Below, piece after piece: positions 9,467 through 19,633 of a stretch of DNA of 64,000 bases. The stretch comes from Citrobacter braakii (GTDB lineage Bacteria > Pseudomonadota > Gammaproteobacteria > Enterobacterales > Enterobacteriaceae): positions 310,001-374,000 of the forward strand of contig NZ_NAEW01000003.1 of assembly GCF_002075345.1 (NCBI RefSeq), read 5' to 3'. Both the position numbers and the translations under genes were made by a program. The notes beneath the pieces are model-generated. The model was not told the origin of the DNA. It searched no databases and saw only the letters and a program-made list of their open reading frames with translations. How positions within the stretch are numbered: the first letter of the stretch is position 1; the number at the start of each line of letters is the position of its first letter.

Positions 9467-10786
9467 TTAACTATGCTTATTTTTCAGTTCAAAACGCGGT
9501 GATACCAGGCCATACAGCGTCCAGCCGAGGAAGGTCACGATAGAACCATAAAGCATTGCTTCTTCGCCAGAGGAGTAGAGCGCATAGAAGCTGTACAATG
9601 CGCCAACAAACGCCACGAAGTTTGCCGGTTTCGCTTTTGACGACGGAACATTCGCCATTTTTTGAATAATTACCAGCGCGGCCATCGACAGAATATACGG
9701 AATGATGTTCGTTACCACCGCCAGGTTGACCAGCACGTTGAACTGACTGTTCAGTGACGGGCTGATAGTCATCAGCGATAAACCACTCTGGATGATCACG
9801 ATAGCCAGCATCCCCTGTACCGGCGCGTCTACTTTGGTCACGCGAGAGAAGATTTTAGGGAAGTAACCCCCATCAGCCGACGATTTGAATACCTGAGCGA
9901 TAGTGAATTGCCAGCCCAGCAGTGAACCGCAGCAGGACATCACCATCAGCGCCATGATCACCTTACCGACTTCCGGGGTGAACATTTGTGCAAAGGCTAA
10001 ACCGAACGGCGCCGTAGAGTTAGCCAGATCCATATTCGGCACAATCCCGGCTATCACGTTGGTGGAGATGATGTAAATCACCGCCGCGCCCAGCGTACCG
10101 CCCAATACGGCGATGGGCACGTTGCGTTCCGGATTGTCTACCACTTCAGCGTTGGCGCAGGCCGATTCCAGACCCAGAAAAGCCCACAAGGTCATCGCAA
10201 TGGAAGAGCCGACAGCCGTGAAGAACGGGACGTGGTGTGGATTCCAGGAGTTAGCGTACAGCGTCGGACTGAACCAGAACCAGCCGATGATACACAGACC
10301 GACAACCGGAATAATGACGCCCCAAACGGTGATGCTGCTGATCTGCCCGGTAATGCGCGCCCCGCCAAAGTTAGCCACGGTACAGATCCACAGTACACCA
10401 ATGGTTGCCAGGCCAATCTGCACCGGTGTCAGTGTGGCGCCAAACAGCTCGGTACCGTAGCCAACGGCGGAGATGGCGATAGCCACGTTGGCGATTAACA
10501 GCGAAACGCCATAAGTGTAGTTCGCCATAAAGTTACCGGATTTGCCAAAGGCGTATTCAGCGTAACCCCCCATACCGCCAGATTTACGGCTGAACATACC
10601 GCATTTTGCGAAGGCCCAGGCCAGCGCCATTGAACCGACAGCAGTCACCAGCCACGAGATGATCGAGATAGTACCGACTTCCGCAAGCTTGGTGGGCAAC
10701 ATGATGATTCCGGATCCCATCATATTAACCATGGTCAGGATAGTGAGCTGGACGACGCCCATTTTGTTGGATTTGGCTTTGCTCAT
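9467..10786 (-). CDS. potE: PotE, putrescine-ornithine antiporter
   Basis: PotE is a 439-residue inner-membrane amino-acid/polyamine antiporter with about twelve helices. Together with SpeF it forms an acid-resistance cycle: ornithine enters, is decarboxylated using a proton, and putrescine leaves. The first helix has the APC-family GSGIIMLPTKLAE motif. The start at 10786 (MSKAKSNKMG) gives the E. coli length and overlaps the speF stop in an ATGA arrangement, so translation is coupled. It is the last gene of the speFL-speF-potE operon. Confidence 0.97.
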   Translation of the reverse strand: MSKAKSNKMGVVQLTILTMVNMMGSGIIMLPTKLAEVGTISIISWLVTAVGSMALAWAFAKCGMFSRKSGGMGGYAEYAFGKSGNFMANYTYGVSLLIANVAIAISAVGYGTELFGATLTPVQIGLATIGVLWICTVANFGGARITGQISSITVWGVIIPVVGLCIIGWFWFSPTLYANSWNPHHVPFFTAVGSSIAMTLWAFLGLESACANAEVVDNPERNVPIAVLGGTLGAAVIYIISTNVIAGIVPNMDLANSTAPFGLAFAQMFTPEVGKVIMALMVMSCCGSLLGWQFTIAQVFKSSADGGYFPKIFSRVTKVDAPVQGMLAIVIIQSGLSLMTISPSLNSQFNVLVNLAVVTNIIPYILSMAALVIIQKMANVPSSKAKPANFVAFVGALYSFYALYSSGEEAMLYGSIVTFLGWTLYGLVSPRFELKNKHS

Positions 10787-12981
10787 AACATTTCCCCTTT
10801 CAACAGAGCGGGTTGCGCGCTTTGTTGCTTTATCACGTAGCACCACACCTGTTTACGACCGTCGTGTTCTTCGATGTAGACACCCTGGAGTTCAGGCGCA
10901 AAACCCGGTAGCAAATTGATTCCTTCTTCCAGTGCGCTGAAGTAACGTAATACTGAACCGCCCCAGATTTCACCCGGAACCACACACAGCACGCCCGGAG
11001 GATAAGGCAGCGCGCCTTCTGCCGCGATGCGACCTTCAGCGTCCGGCAGACGCACCAGTTCAACTTCACCACGCAGATATGCATAATTGGCATCCTGGGG
11101 ATTCATGCTGACGCGCGGGAAATGTGCCTTACGGAACATCTCTTTCTGTAGCTGCTTCACGTTGTGACGCGCATACAAATCGTGCATCTCCTGGCACAGC
11201 TGGCGCAGGGTGTAACCGGCGTAACGGGCTTCATGCTGCTTGTAGATCGAGGGCAGAACCTCGGCTAGCGGGGCATCGGCTTCCAGCAGTTTTTCGAAAC
11301 GTACCAGCAGGGCGACAAGCTGCTGCAACTTCGCCATATCTTCTGCGGGGGTCAGCAGGAACAGGATGGAGTTGAGGTCGCATTTTTCGGGCACCACACC
11401 ATTTTCGCGCAGGAAGTTAGCCAGAATGGTAGCCGGAACGCCGAAGGTATCGTATTCGCCGTTACGCGCATTAATACCCGGAGTGGTGAGCAGCAATTTG
11501 CATGGATCCACAAAGTACTGGTGTTCGGCATACCCTTCAAAAGCATGCCAGTGTTCACCTGGGACAAAATGGAAGAAACGCAGGTCGCTGGCGATTTCAG
11601 CGGTGGGATAAGCCTGCCACGGTTTACCTTCTACTATCTCCGGCACGAACGGGCGGATATGGTGGCAGTTTTCCAGGATCAACTTACGAGTATCAATTCC
11701 GTTGACGACGCAGTCCATCCACATGTTGCGCCCGCTGACGCCTTCATGCATTTTGGCGTTGATGTCCAGTGCGGCAAAGAGCGGATAGAACGGGCTGGTG
11801 GAGGCGTGCATCATGAACGCGTTATTCATTCGTTTATGAGGCACGTAGCGAGACTGGCCTTTAATATGGCTGTCTTTTTTGTGGATCTGCGAAGTCTGAG
11901 AGAAGCCTGCCTGTTGTTTGTGCACTGACTGGGTGACCAGAATGCCGGGGTCATTTTCGTTAAGATCCAGCAACAGCGGAGAGCAATCGGCCATCATCGG
12001 AATAAACTGCTCATAGCCAACCCACGCGGAGTCAAACAGGATGTAGTCGCACAGATGACCGATCTTATCCACCACCTGACGGGCGTTATAGATTGTGCCG
12101 TCGTAGGTACCTAACTGAATCACGGCCAGACGGAACGGACGCTCATCTTTCGAACGTTGTGGCGCAACTTCACTCACCTGTTCACGTAGATAGCCTTCTT
12201 CAAAGCAGTGCGCGTCGATCCCGCCGATAAAGCCGTACGGGTTACGCGCGGTTTCCAGATATACCGGCGTTGCCCCGGCCTGCAATAACGCGCCGTGGTG
12301 GTTTGACTTGTGGTTGTTGCGGTCGAATAACACCAGATCGCCTGGGGTGAGCAATGCGTTAAGCACCACTTTGTTCGATGAGGAGGTCCCGTTCAGTACA
12401 AAGTAGGTCTTATCCGCGTTGAAAACTTTAGCTGCGTGCTGTTGTGCGATGCAGGGAGCGCCTTCGTGAATCAGCAGATCACCCATTGCGACATCGGCAT
12501 TACACAAATCGGAGCGGAAAAGTGTTTCGCCGAAATATTCGACAAACTGATTACCCGCAGGATGGCGACGGAAAAACTCGCCCCCCTGATGACCAGGACA
12601 ATCAAAGGCGCTGTTACCCTGATTGACATAGTCGACAAGCGCACGGAAGAACGGCGGACGTAACTGCGTTTCATAATGGCTGGCGGCGGTTTCTAACTGC
12701 CGGCCATAAAAGGCGGTACGGGCTTCATTACATTCGAATACACCTGAGATCCGCGGCAGATGTTCAGATGGAACACGTTCTTCATTTTCGGTGGCGATAA
12801 AAACAGGAATTCCATAGCCGGTGGCGTCAATTTCATCGAGTTTTCCACGTTCAATATCATTGATGGATAACACGATAGCAGCAACATCAATAAAATTACT
12901 TTCATCGATATTTACGCAAGAACGCTGCGTAGAAAAACAATCAGGACAGGAACGGCTTACGGCAATTTTTAATTCTGACAT
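10783..12981 (-). CDS. speF: SpeF, inducible ornithine decarboxylase
   Basis: SpeF converts ornithine to putrescine and CO2, consuming a cytoplasmic proton. The 732-residue protein is a fold-type I PLP decarboxylase: an N-terminal response-regulator-like wing (to about residue 110), a PLP domain whose lysine lies in VTQSVHKQQAGFSQ, and a C-terminal domain including LLTPAEDM. I start at 12981 (MSELKIAV) for match with E. coli; another ATG lies two codons earlier. Expression is expected to be controlled by ornithine through the upstream leader peptide SpeFL, about 257 bases before the start. Confidence 0.97.
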   Translation of the reverse strand: MSELKIAVSRSCPDCFSTQRSCVNIDESNFIDVAAIVLSINDIERGKLDEIDATGYGIPVFIATENEERVPSEHLPRISGVFECNEARTAFYGRQLETAASHYETQLRPPFFRALVDYVNQGNSAFDCPGHQGGEFFRRHPAGNQFVEYFGETLFRSDLCNADVAMGDLLIHEGAPCIAQQHAAKVFNADKTYFVLNGTSSSNKVVLNALLTPGDLVLFDRNNHKSNHHGALLQAGATPVYLETARNPYGFIGGIDAHCFEEGYLREQVSEVAPQRSKDERPFRLAVIQLGTYDGTIYNARQVVDKIGHLCDYILFDSAWVGYEQFIPMMADCSPLLLDLNENDPGILVTQSVHKQQAGFSQTSQIHKKDSHIKGQSRYVPHKRMNNAFMMHASTSPFYPLFAALDINAKMHEGVSGRNMWMDCVVNGIDTRKLILENCHHIRPFVPEIVEGKPWQAYPTAEIASDLRFFHFVPGEHWHAFEGYAEHQYFVDPCKLLLTTPGINARNGEYDTFGVPATILANFLRENGVVPEKCDLNSILFLLTPAEDMAKLQQLVALLVRFEKLLEADAPLAEVLPSIYKQHEARYAGYTLRQLCQEMHDLYARHNVKQLQKEMFRKAHFPRVSMNPQDANYAYLRGEVELVRLPDAEGRIAAEGALPYPPGVLCVVPGEIWGGSVLRYFSALEEGINLLPGFAPELQGVYIEEHDGRKQVWCYVIKQQSAQPALLKGEML

Positions 12982-13237
12982 TTTCATCTCTTTATTTTTA
13001 GGTAATAGCAGGTCCTCAATTTCTCAAATGAGAAATTGATAACTCCGGAAAAAAAAGCAAAGTCATACCGCTGATAAATAAATCAGTAAATTGCTTTTTT
13101 GAAGATGCAATAAACCCTAACCGGTCCGGTCACAGGTAATACAGGGTTATGCAGGGAGAGCACTGCGGATACAGGCGTTAGCCTGCGATACAGAGAGTCA
13201 GGAAGACCTGTATACTTGAGTGCCCTTAGTCGGAAGA
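12982..13237 (-). promoter_or_regulatory. speF untranslated leader / attenuation region
   Basis: These 256 bases separate speFL from speF. In E. coli the matching stretch carries Rho-dependent termination that is suppressed when ornithine stalls the ribosome on speFL. The sequence here lacks a stem followed by a T run, consistent with Rho rather than intrinsic termination. The assignment rests on position and the conserved leader peptide. Confidence 0.6.
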
Positions 13238-13247
13238 CTAACGGGCA
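13221..13247 (-). promoter_or_regulatory. Hairpin overlapping the speFL stop codon
   Basis: TGCCC-TTAGTC and GACTAA-GGGCA pair around GGAA with one unpaired base. The hairpin includes the stop codon of speFL, so a ribosome stalled at the end of the leader would hold it open. This fits the published ornithine-sensing mechanism in E. coli. Confidence 0.6.
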
Positions 13248-13342
13248 TTAAAGAAATGAAAGTCGAAACTGTTGCGGTGGGCAAACATCATAATATGCGT
13301 TGTTCGCCTTATATGTGGCATTGTACGGCTATTATTTTCCAT
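13238..13342 (-). CDS. speFL: SpeFL, ornithine-sensing leader peptide
   Basis: A 34-residue frame begins MENNSRTMPHIRRTTHIM and ends SFDFHFFNAR. It matches E. coli SpeFL, as I recall it, at all but about one position. In E. coli the nascent chain and the ribosome exit tunnel together bind a single ornithine molecule, stall the ribosome near the end of the frame and so permit transcription into speF-potE. The conserved Phe-rich C-terminal half is the part that forms the ornithine pocket. It lies upstream of speF on the same strand, and a stop-codon hairpin follows. Confidence 0.9.
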   Translation of the reverse strand: MENNSRTMPHIRRTTHIMMFAHRNSFDFHFFNAR

Positions 13343-13620
13343 TTTAGTTACCTTTACTGGATAAGTGGAAGGTGCGGGTATTTTATCCAGGAAATGGCTA
13401 TGAACTGTGAAGAAGATCAATAAAAAACGATCGTTTATAAAATATTTAGTCGCCATTTATGCATAGTGCGGGACAAGATGCTGTTTTGTTGTTTATATGT
13501 TATTTATTTGTATTTTATTATTTTTTTACAATATTCTACTGGCTGCATAATAAGTATTATGCAGTGGAGTGAGTAATGAAAAATATATTTATTAATTAAT
13601 CAGAAAAAATGAATAAGAAT
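13343..13620. promoter_or_regulatory. AT-rich spacer with the speFL promoter region
   Basis: This spacer of 278 bases lies between the end of kdpE and speFL, both on the minus strand. It is very AT-rich, as expected for a silenced, inducible promoter region. The only clear structure is a 22-base palindrome at 13543-13564. I see no protein gene and cannot place the promoter exactly. Confidence 0.5.
13543..13564. repeat. 22-base palindrome downstream of kdpE
   Basis: CTGCATAATA and TATTATGCAG form a perfect 10-base inverted repeat separated by AG. No T run follows on either strand. It could be an operator upstream of speFL or a weak 3' hairpin for kdpDE; the sequence does not decide. Confidence 0.6.
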
Positions 13621-14298
13621 TCACGGCATAAACCGATAGCCAATTCCGGTTTCGGTCAGAAAATGACGCGGACGGGCCGGGTCCAGTTCCAGCTTCTGGC
13701 GCAGGTGTCCCATATAAATACGTAGATAGTGACTATGTTCGACGGCGTTTGGTCCCCAAACCTGATTTAACAACTGGCGTTGCGTCAGTACCTTCCCGGC
13801 ATTATTTAGCAGAACCGCTAACAGACGAAACTCAATCGGCGTCAAATGAATTTCCTCGTCACCACGGTGAACGAGGCGCGCGGCAATATCCACTTTGACG
13901 TTGGAAAAATGTACCACCGGTTCGGGAGACGCACCGCTGGCGTGGCGACGCAATGCCACGCGCAATCTCGCCTGTAGCTCGCCAATACCAAAGGGTTTAC
14001 TGAGATAGTCATCGGCACCGGCATCCAGCGCAGCAATTTTATCGCTTTCCTCACTGCGGGCTGAAAGCACAATCACCGGAATCGCGCTCCATTGTCGCAG
14101 GTCGCGAATAAAATCAATGCCGTCGCCGTCCGGCAGGCCGAGATCGAGAATGATGAGATCGGGTTTTCGCGTGGCGGCTTCCAACAGACCACGTTGCAGC
14201 GTTTCCGCTTCATATACACGCAGGCCATCGGCTTCCAGCGCGGTGCGCAGAAAGCGGCGAATGGCATGTTCATCTTCAACAATCAGTACGTTCGTCAC
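13621..14298 (-). CDS. kdpE: KdpE, response regulator of kdpFABC
   Basis: KdpE activates kdpFABC when phosphorylated by KdpD under potassium limitation or osmotic stress. The 225-residue protein has a receiver domain with the acidic pocket VEDEH, the phospho-acceptor Asp52 in LDLGLPDGDG and the conserved Lys in SKPFGIGEL, followed by an OmpR-type winged helix (LTPIEFRLLAVLL, then HYLRIYMGHLRQKLE). The start codon is GTG, and GTGA overlaps the kdpD stop, as in E. coli. The predicted target is the box at 21481-21505. Confidence 0.97.
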   Translation of the reverse strand: MTNVLIVEDEHAIRRFLRTALEADGLRVYEAETLQRGLLEAATRKPDLIILDLGLPDGDGIDFIRDLRQWSAIPVIVLSARSEESDKIAALDAGADDYLSKPFGIGELQARLRVALRRHASGASPEPVVHFSNVKVDIAARLVHRGDEEIHLTPIEFRLLAVLLNNAGKVLTQRQLLNQVWGPNAVEHSHYLRIYMGHLRQKLELDPARPRHFLTETGIGYRFMP

Positions 14299-16979
14299 AT
14301 ATCCTCATGAAAATCTTCAAGTTCAGGGGGAATTTCCTGGGGCAGTGTAACACGAAAACAGGCTCCTCCCTGCGCGCGATTGTGGACCGAAATAGTACCG
14401 CCGTGCACGTCCACAATAGCCTGACAAATTGCCAGCCCCAGCCCAACGCCGGGCACCGATGACTCTTTATTTCCCCGGGAAAATTTGTCAAAAACGCGCT
14501 GTTCCATACCCGACGGAATACCCGGCCCGTTATCCCAGACGTCCAGTTGCAGATGTGCGCCATCGACGCTGGCATCAATACCGATTTGCGCCTGTGGACC
14601 CGCGTATTTGACGGCGTTTTCCAACAGGTTAATCAGCACCCGTTCAAAGAGCGGACCATCGACGTGAATCAGTGTTAACGGTTCAGGTAACGACAGATTT
14701 ATCGGGGCAGAGAGACCGGGCTCCAGCATCTGCAGGGCGCTGCCGACCACCTCTTCCAGCGTTAACCACTCCTTCTTAAGATTAAAGCCGCCAGACTGAA
14801 TTCGCGCCATATCCAGCAGGTTATTAACCAGTCGGGTAGTATTCAGAACGTGCTGGCGAATCTCACTGGCCTGGCGCGCGTGCGGCGATCCCTCGCTGGC
14901 CAGATCCAGCGTTAAGATTTCCGCCTGACCGAACAACACCGTCAACGGCGTGCGCAAATCGTGGGACAGAGCAGCGAGCAGGGCGTTGCGAATGCTTTCG
15001 CGCTCGCTGGCAAACCGCGCCTGCTCTTCGCTGGCGGTCAGCGTCAGGCGCTCCAGCGCACTGGCTACCAGTAGAGTGAAGGTTTCCAGCAGGCGTTGCT
15101 GTTCGGGGATCATAAGCTGGCGTAAATTTCCCGGTTCGACTACCAGCAGCCCATGCGTTTTATCGGCGCTTTTTAACGGTAAAATCTGATACGGCACGCC
15201 CGGTAACGTGTCGGTGCCTGCACCGGCCGGTTGCCCTTTGTCAAAGCTCCATTGGGCAATGGCGTCATCCCACGGCGTCATGCCCTGTTGATGGGTGAGC
15301 GGGGCCAGCTTGCCGTTCTCACCGGGCAGTAAAACCTGGCTGCGGGCCTGAAACGTTGAAGCGATAAACTGTTCACTGGTGGCGGCGATATCCGTCTGAC
15401 TCCGACCGACGGCCAGCGCTTTCGACATCTCATACAAATGACGCGTACGCTGTTCACGATAACGCGCAACCCGCGCCTGATAACGCACCCCGGCGGTCAG
15501 ATTACCAATAACCAGCCCTACCGTTAGCATTACGGCAAAGGTGAGCAGATACTGAACGTCTGAAACGGCCAGCGTCCCGCGTGGGGCAATAAAAAAGAGA
15601 TCGAAGCTGGCGACGTTAATAAAGGTTGCCAGCACTGATGGCCAGCGTCCGTAAAAGAGTGCGATAACCACCACACCCAATAAATAGATCATCACCAGGT
15701 TGGCGGCGTCAAAGGCCATTAGCCACTGCATGGCGATTAGCGTAATGATGGCGCACAGCGCAACGGCAACCACACAACCCTGAATTTGTACCCGCCATTT
15801 ATCCTTAAAGGTGCGGCTATCAGCCGTTTGCAGCACAGGGCGTGAAGGGGGCTCATCGAGCGCAACAATCATCAGGTCGAGATCCGGTGCGCGATGAGCG
15901 AGTTTGTCGGCAAAGGAATCGCTACGCCACCAGCGACGCGAAGTCGGACGCCCGAGTACAATTTTTCCCAGATTATGCTCACGGGCATAGTGGATGACCG
16001 CTTTGTCTTCGGCGGGGTCGGAAAGGGTAGCTGTTTCTGCGCCTAACTCCTGAGCCAGCCGCAGAGCGCTTAAAATTGCGCGGCGTTGTTTTTCGGGCAG
16101 TCGGTGCAGCGCTGGCGTTTCGACATACACCGCATGCCAGACGCTGCCGAGACGCGCCGCCAGACGTGCGGCGGCGCGTACCAGTTTTTCGCTGCCGGTA
16201 TTGTGCCCAATGCACAGTAAAATAGCGTCGCGGGTATGCCAGACTTTCTCCTCTCCCGGACGTCCTCGCCAGGCGCGCATCTGATCGTCTACCCGATCAG
16301 CCGTGCGGCGCAGGGCCAGTTCACGTAGCGCGATCAGATTACCTTTGCGAAAGAAATGCTCAATTGCTCTTTCTGCCTGACCGGCGATATAAACCTTGCC
16401 TTCGTTCAGGCGCTGGCGCAAATCGTCGGGGGGGAGATCGACCAGCACCACATCGTCGGCGGCATCGAAAAAAGGGTCGGGTACGGTTTCACGAACCTGA
16501 ATGCCGGTAACGCCGCTGACCACGTCATTGAGACTTTCCAGGTGCTGCACGTTAACGGTAGTAAAGACATCAATCCCGGCTTCCAGCAGCTCTTCAATGT
16601 CCTGCCAGCGCTTAGGATGCCGTGAGCCTGGCGCATTACTGTGCGCCAGTTCATCCATCAAAATGAGCGCCGGACGGCGGGCCAGCGCCGCGTCGAGATC
16701 GAACTCATTGATATGGCGGCCGTGACGCGCCTGTCGCTTTAGCGGCAAGATGCTGAGGCCGTCCAACAACGCGGCGGTCTCTTTGCGTCCATGGGTTTCC
16801 ACCACGCCAATCAGCACATCTAACCCTTGCGCCCGCAGTCGCTGGGCCTCTGCCAGCATGGCCCAGGTTTTGCCGACGCCAGCACAGGCACCGAAGAAAA
16901 TTTTCAGTTTTCCCCGGTGCGGGGCCGTGGTCTGCTCCAGCAGGCGATCGGGGTCGGGGCGTAAGGGTTCGTTATGCAT
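14295..16979 (-). CDS. kdpD: KdpD, potassium/turgor sensor histidine kinase
   Basis: KdpD is an 894-residue inner-membrane kinase, the same length as in E. coli. The N-terminal KdpD domain has a Walker A motif GACAGVGKT at residues 30-38, followed by a universal-stress-protein-like domain. Four close membrane helices follow in the middle (about residues 400-500), then a GAF-like segment, and the kinase core with H-box SHDLRTPLTVL, N-box NLLENAVKY and G-box GVGLGLAICQ. It phosphorylates and dephosphorylates KdpE. The gene begins 10 bases after kdpC, and kdpE overlaps its end by four bases, so the sensor pair is expressed with the pump. Confidence 0.97.
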   Translation of the reverse strand: MHNEPLRPDPDRLLEQTTAPHRGKLKIFFGACAGVGKTWAMLAEAQRLRAQGLDVLIGVVETHGRKETAALLDGLSILPLKRQARHGRHINEFDLDAALARRPALILMDELAHSNAPGSRHPKRWQDIEELLEAGIDVFTTVNVQHLESLNDVVSGVTGIQVRETVPDPFFDAADDVVLVDLPPDDLRQRLNEGKVYIAGQAERAIEHFFRKGNLIALRELALRRTADRVDDQMRAWRGRPGEEKVWHTRDAILLCIGHNTGSEKLVRAAARLAARLGSVWHAVYVETPALHRLPEKQRRAILSALRLAQELGAETATLSDPAEDKAVIHYAREHNLGKIVLGRPTSRRWWRSDSFADKLAHRAPDLDLMIVALDEPPSRPVLQTADSRTFKDKWRVQIQGCVVAVALCAIITLIAMQWLMAFDAANLVMIYLLGVVVIALFYGRWPSVLATFINVASFDLFFIAPRGTLAVSDVQYLLTFAVMLTVGLVIGNLTAGVRYQARVARYREQRTRHLYEMSKALAVGRSQTDIAATSEQFIASTFQARSQVLLPGENGKLAPLTHQQGMTPWDDAIAQWSFDKGQPAGAGTDTLPGVPYQILPLKSADKTHGLLVVEPGNLRQLMIPEQQRLLETFTLLVASALERLTLTASEEQARFASERESIRNALLAALSHDLRTPLTVLFGQAEILTLDLASEGSPHARQASEIRQHVLNTTRLVNNLLDMARIQSGGFNLKKEWLTLEEVVGSALQMLEPGLSAPINLSLPEPLTLIHVDGPLFERVLINLLENAVKYAGPQAQIGIDASVDGAHLQLDVWDNGPGIPSGMEQRVFDKFSRGNKESSVPGVGLGLAICQAIVDVHGGTISVHNRAQGGACFRVTLPQEIPPELEDFHEDM

Positions 16980-16989
16980 GTCCTTTTTC

Positions 16990-17556
16990 TCAGTGCTTAT
17001 CCAGCGCTAAATTAAGTTCCACCAGGTTCACCACCGGCTGACCGATAAAACTGACCAACGGCTTTTGCGTATATTGTGCAACCAACCGCGTAACCTCTTC
17101 AACGCTGAGGTTGCGAGCCTGCGCCACGCGGGGAATTTGCCAGGCCACCGCGGCTGGCGTCAGGTTGTTATCCAGCCCGCTGGAAGAAGCCGTTACCAGC
17201 TCTACCGGGACGGCAGGACTGGCCTGCGGGTTGGCGGCACGCAGTGCGGCAATCCGGCTTTGCAGCTGTTTATCCAGTTCCGGGTTGCTGGCTGCCAGAT
17301 TACTGCCGCCTGAAGCCATTGGATTATAGGGCATTTCAGCTGTGGCAGACGGACGCCCCTGAAAATAACCGGCAGCGGTAAAATGTTGCCCGATGAGCTC
17401 AGAGCCGCGAACAATCTGACCTTCGCTAAGAAGCGAACCGTTAGCCTGGTGGGGAAACCACCACTGCCCCAGCGCGGTCGTCAGCAACGGGTAAGCCCCG
17501 CCGGTGATAAGCATCAGGAAAATCAATGTTGATAATGCAGGACGTAATCCACTCAT
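16990..17556 (-). CDS. kdpC: KdpC, KdpFABC potassium pump subunit
   Basis: KdpC is a 188-residue membrane-anchored subunit that stabilises the KdpFABC complex and contributes to ATP-dependent high-affinity K+ uptake. One N-terminal helix ([21 protein letters not shown]) is followed by a periplasmic-side domain with the conserved [13 protein letters not shown] and [15 protein letters not shown] segments. I use the ATG at 17556 (MSGLRPAL), matching E. coli KdpC and having GAGG at 8 bases. A GTG at 17568 would give four more residues and a GTGA overlap with kdpB. It lies between kdpB and kdpD. Confidence 0.96.
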   Translation of the reverse strand: MSGLRPALSTLIFLMLITGGAYPLLTTALGQWWFPHQANGSLLSEGQIVRGSELIGQHFTAAGYFQGRPSATAEMPYNPMASGGSNLAASNPELDKQLQSRIAALRAANPQASPAVPVELVTASSSGLDNNLTPAAVAWQIPRVAQARNLSVEEVTRLVAQYTQKPLVSFIGQPVVNLVELNLALDKH

Positions 17557-17564
17557 CTGAAACC

Positions 17565-19613
17565 TCACACCAGACCCAGCAGGGTCAGCAGTAAATCAAT
17601 CGCTTTGATACCGATAAACGGCACAACCAAACCGCCCAGACCATAGATCCACAAATTGCGGCGCAACATCGCGGATGCGGACAAAGGTTTGTAGCTCACG
17701 CCTTTTAGCGCCAGGGGGATCAGAAAGACGATAACCAGCGCGTTAAAGATAACCGCGCTGAGGATCGCCGAGTCTGGCGAATGCAGTCCCATCACGTTCA
17801 GCGCATTGAGCTGCGGATAGGTGGCGGCGAAGGCGGCCGGGATAATAGCGAAATACTTCGCGACGTCGTTGGCAATACTGAAAGTGGTCAGCGAACCGCG
17901 CGTCATCAGCATTTGTTTACCAATGTGCACTACTTCAATCAGCTTGGTGGGGTTGGAGTCGAGATCCACCATGTTACCTGCTTCTTTCGCTGCCTGGGTT
18001 CCAGAGTTCATGGCGACCGCAACGTCGGCCTGCGCTAGGGCAGGAGCGTCATTGGTTCCGTCGCCGGTCATTGCCACCAGACGACCTTCCGCTTGATACT
18101 GACGAATCAGCGCCAGCTTGGCTTCCGGCGTGGCTTCAGCTAAGAAGTCATCCACTCCGGCCTCAGCGGCGATCGCGGCAGCGGTCAGGCGGTTATCGCC
18201 GGTGATCATCACCGTTTTAATCCCCATTTTGCGCAGTTGAGCAAAACGTTCTTTGATCCCGCCTTTCACAATATCTTTCAGCGCAATCACGCCCAGTACG
18301 TGGGAGCCTTCGGCAACCACCAGCGGCGTTGCGCCAAGGCGAGCGACGCTTTCGACCTTCTGCTCCACATCGGCGGGAAAGTGGCCGCCGTTGGCTTCAA
18401 CGTGCCGACGAATGGCATCGACCGACCCTTTGCGGATCATTCGGTTGTCGATGTTGATGCCGCTCATCCGGCTTTGGGCGGTAAACGGCACAAAGGTAGC
18501 GTGCAGCGATTGCACGTCGCGAATACGCAGATTAAAGCGCTGTTTTGCCAGGATCACGATGCTGCGGCCTTCCGGCGTTTCATCGGCCAGCGATGAAAGC
18601 TGTGCGGCGTCGGCCAACGTTTTTTCGTCCACGCCGTGGGCGGGCAGAAAATCCGAAGCCTGACGGTTACCCAGCGTAATGGTGCCGGTTTTATCCAGCA
18701 GCAGTACGTCTACGTCACCTGCCGCCTCTACTGCACGTCCGCTGGTAGCGATGACATTCGCGCCCAGCATGCGGCTCATCCCGGCGACGCCAATCGCTGA
18801 GAGCAGTCCGCCTATCGTTGTAGGGATCAAGCACACAAGCAAGGCAACCAGCACCGTGATGCTGACCGCACTACCACCCCAGGCGGAAAACGGCCATAGC
18901 GTGGCGGTCGCCAGCAAAAAGATAATGGTCAGGGCAATCAGCAGGATCGTCAGGGCGATTTCATTGGGCGTTTTACGCCGCTGCGCGCCTTCAACCATGG
19001 CGATCATCCGGTCGAGGAACGTTTCACCGGGGTTTACGCTGCATTCGATAACCAGCCAGTCGGAGAGGATGCGGGTCCCGCCGGTGACGGAGGCGAAATC
19101 GCCACCGGATTCACGAATCACAGGCGCGGATTCACCGGTAATGGCACTTTCATCTACTGATGCGCCACCTTCAATGACCTCGCCGTCACACGGGATAATA
19201 TCGCCAGCTTCCACCAGCACGATATCCCCTTTCCGTAAATCATCGGCAGGAACGTGATCCATTGCCGCGCCGTATTTGGGTTCGCGAAGTTTGCGGGCAA
19301 AGGCGGTTTTTTTGACTCCCTTTAGGCTATTAGCCTGAGCTTTACTGCGACCTTCCGCCAGCGCCTCAGCAAAGTTGGCAAACAGTACGGTAATCCACAG
19401 CCACAGACTTATCGCGCCGGTAAACCACGGATTGCCCTGCATATGGTTTGTTGCCATCGCTACCGTTAACAGTGTCGTTAACAAACTGCCCAGCCAGACG
19501 ATGAACATCACCGGGTTACGCCACTGGGTATGTGGGCTTAATTTTTTCACTGCGTCCATCAGCGCCTGTGCGACCAGAGAGGGTTCGAACAGCGCCAGTT
19601 GCTTGCGACTCAT
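17565..19613 (-). CDS. kdpB: KdpB, P-type ATPase subunit of the potassium pump
   Basis: KdpB is the 682-residue catalytic subunit, identical in length to E. coli KdpB. It hydrolyses ATP to drive K+ taken up through KdpA. The actuator motif is [11 protein letters not shown], the phosphorylated Asp lies in [10 protein letters not shown] (near residue 307), the nucleotide-binding region includes RMSGINID, and the hinge is [12 protein letters not shown]. About seven membrane helices are present. It follows kdpA by 20 bases, within kdpFABC. Confidence 0.98.
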   Translation of the reverse strand: MSRKQLALFEPSLVAQALMDAVKKLSPHTQWRNPVMFIVWLGSLLTTLLTVAMATNHMQGNPWFTGAISLWLWITVLFANFAEALAEGRSKAQANSLKGVKKTAFARKLREPKYGAAMDHVPADDLRKGDIVLVEAGDIIPCDGEVIEGGASVDESAITGESAPVIRESGGDFASVTGGTRILSDWLVIECSVNPGETFLDRMIAMVEGAQRRKTPNEIALTILLIALTIIFLLATATLWPFSAWGGSAVSITVLVALLVCLIPTTIGGLLSAIGVAGMSRMLGANVIATSGRAVEAAGDVDVLLLDKTGTITLGNRQASDFLPAHGVDEKTLADAAQLSSLADETPEGRSIVILAKQRFNLRIRDVQSLHATFVPFTAQSRMSGINIDNRMIRKGSVDAIRRHVEANGGHFPADVEQKVESVARLGATPLVVAEGSHVLGVIALKDIVKGGIKERFAQLRKMGIKTVMITGDNRLTAAAIAAEAGVDDFLAEATPEAKLALIRQYQAEGRLVAMTGDGTNDAPALAQADVAVAMNSGTQAAKEAGNMVDLDSNPTKLIEVVHIGKQMLMTRGSLTTFSIANDVAKYFAIIPAAFAATYPQLNALNVMGLHSPDSAILSAVIFNALVIVFLIPLALKGVSYKPLSASAMLRRNLWIYGLGGLVVPFIGIKAIDLLLTLLGLV

Positions 19614-19633
19614 AGTAATGTGCTCCGCATCAC

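Noticed and set aside
17557-17568. GTG start for kdpC at 17568
   Set aside because: It would overlap kdpB neatly, but the ATG at 17556 has a good GAGG site and matches the E. coli protein start.
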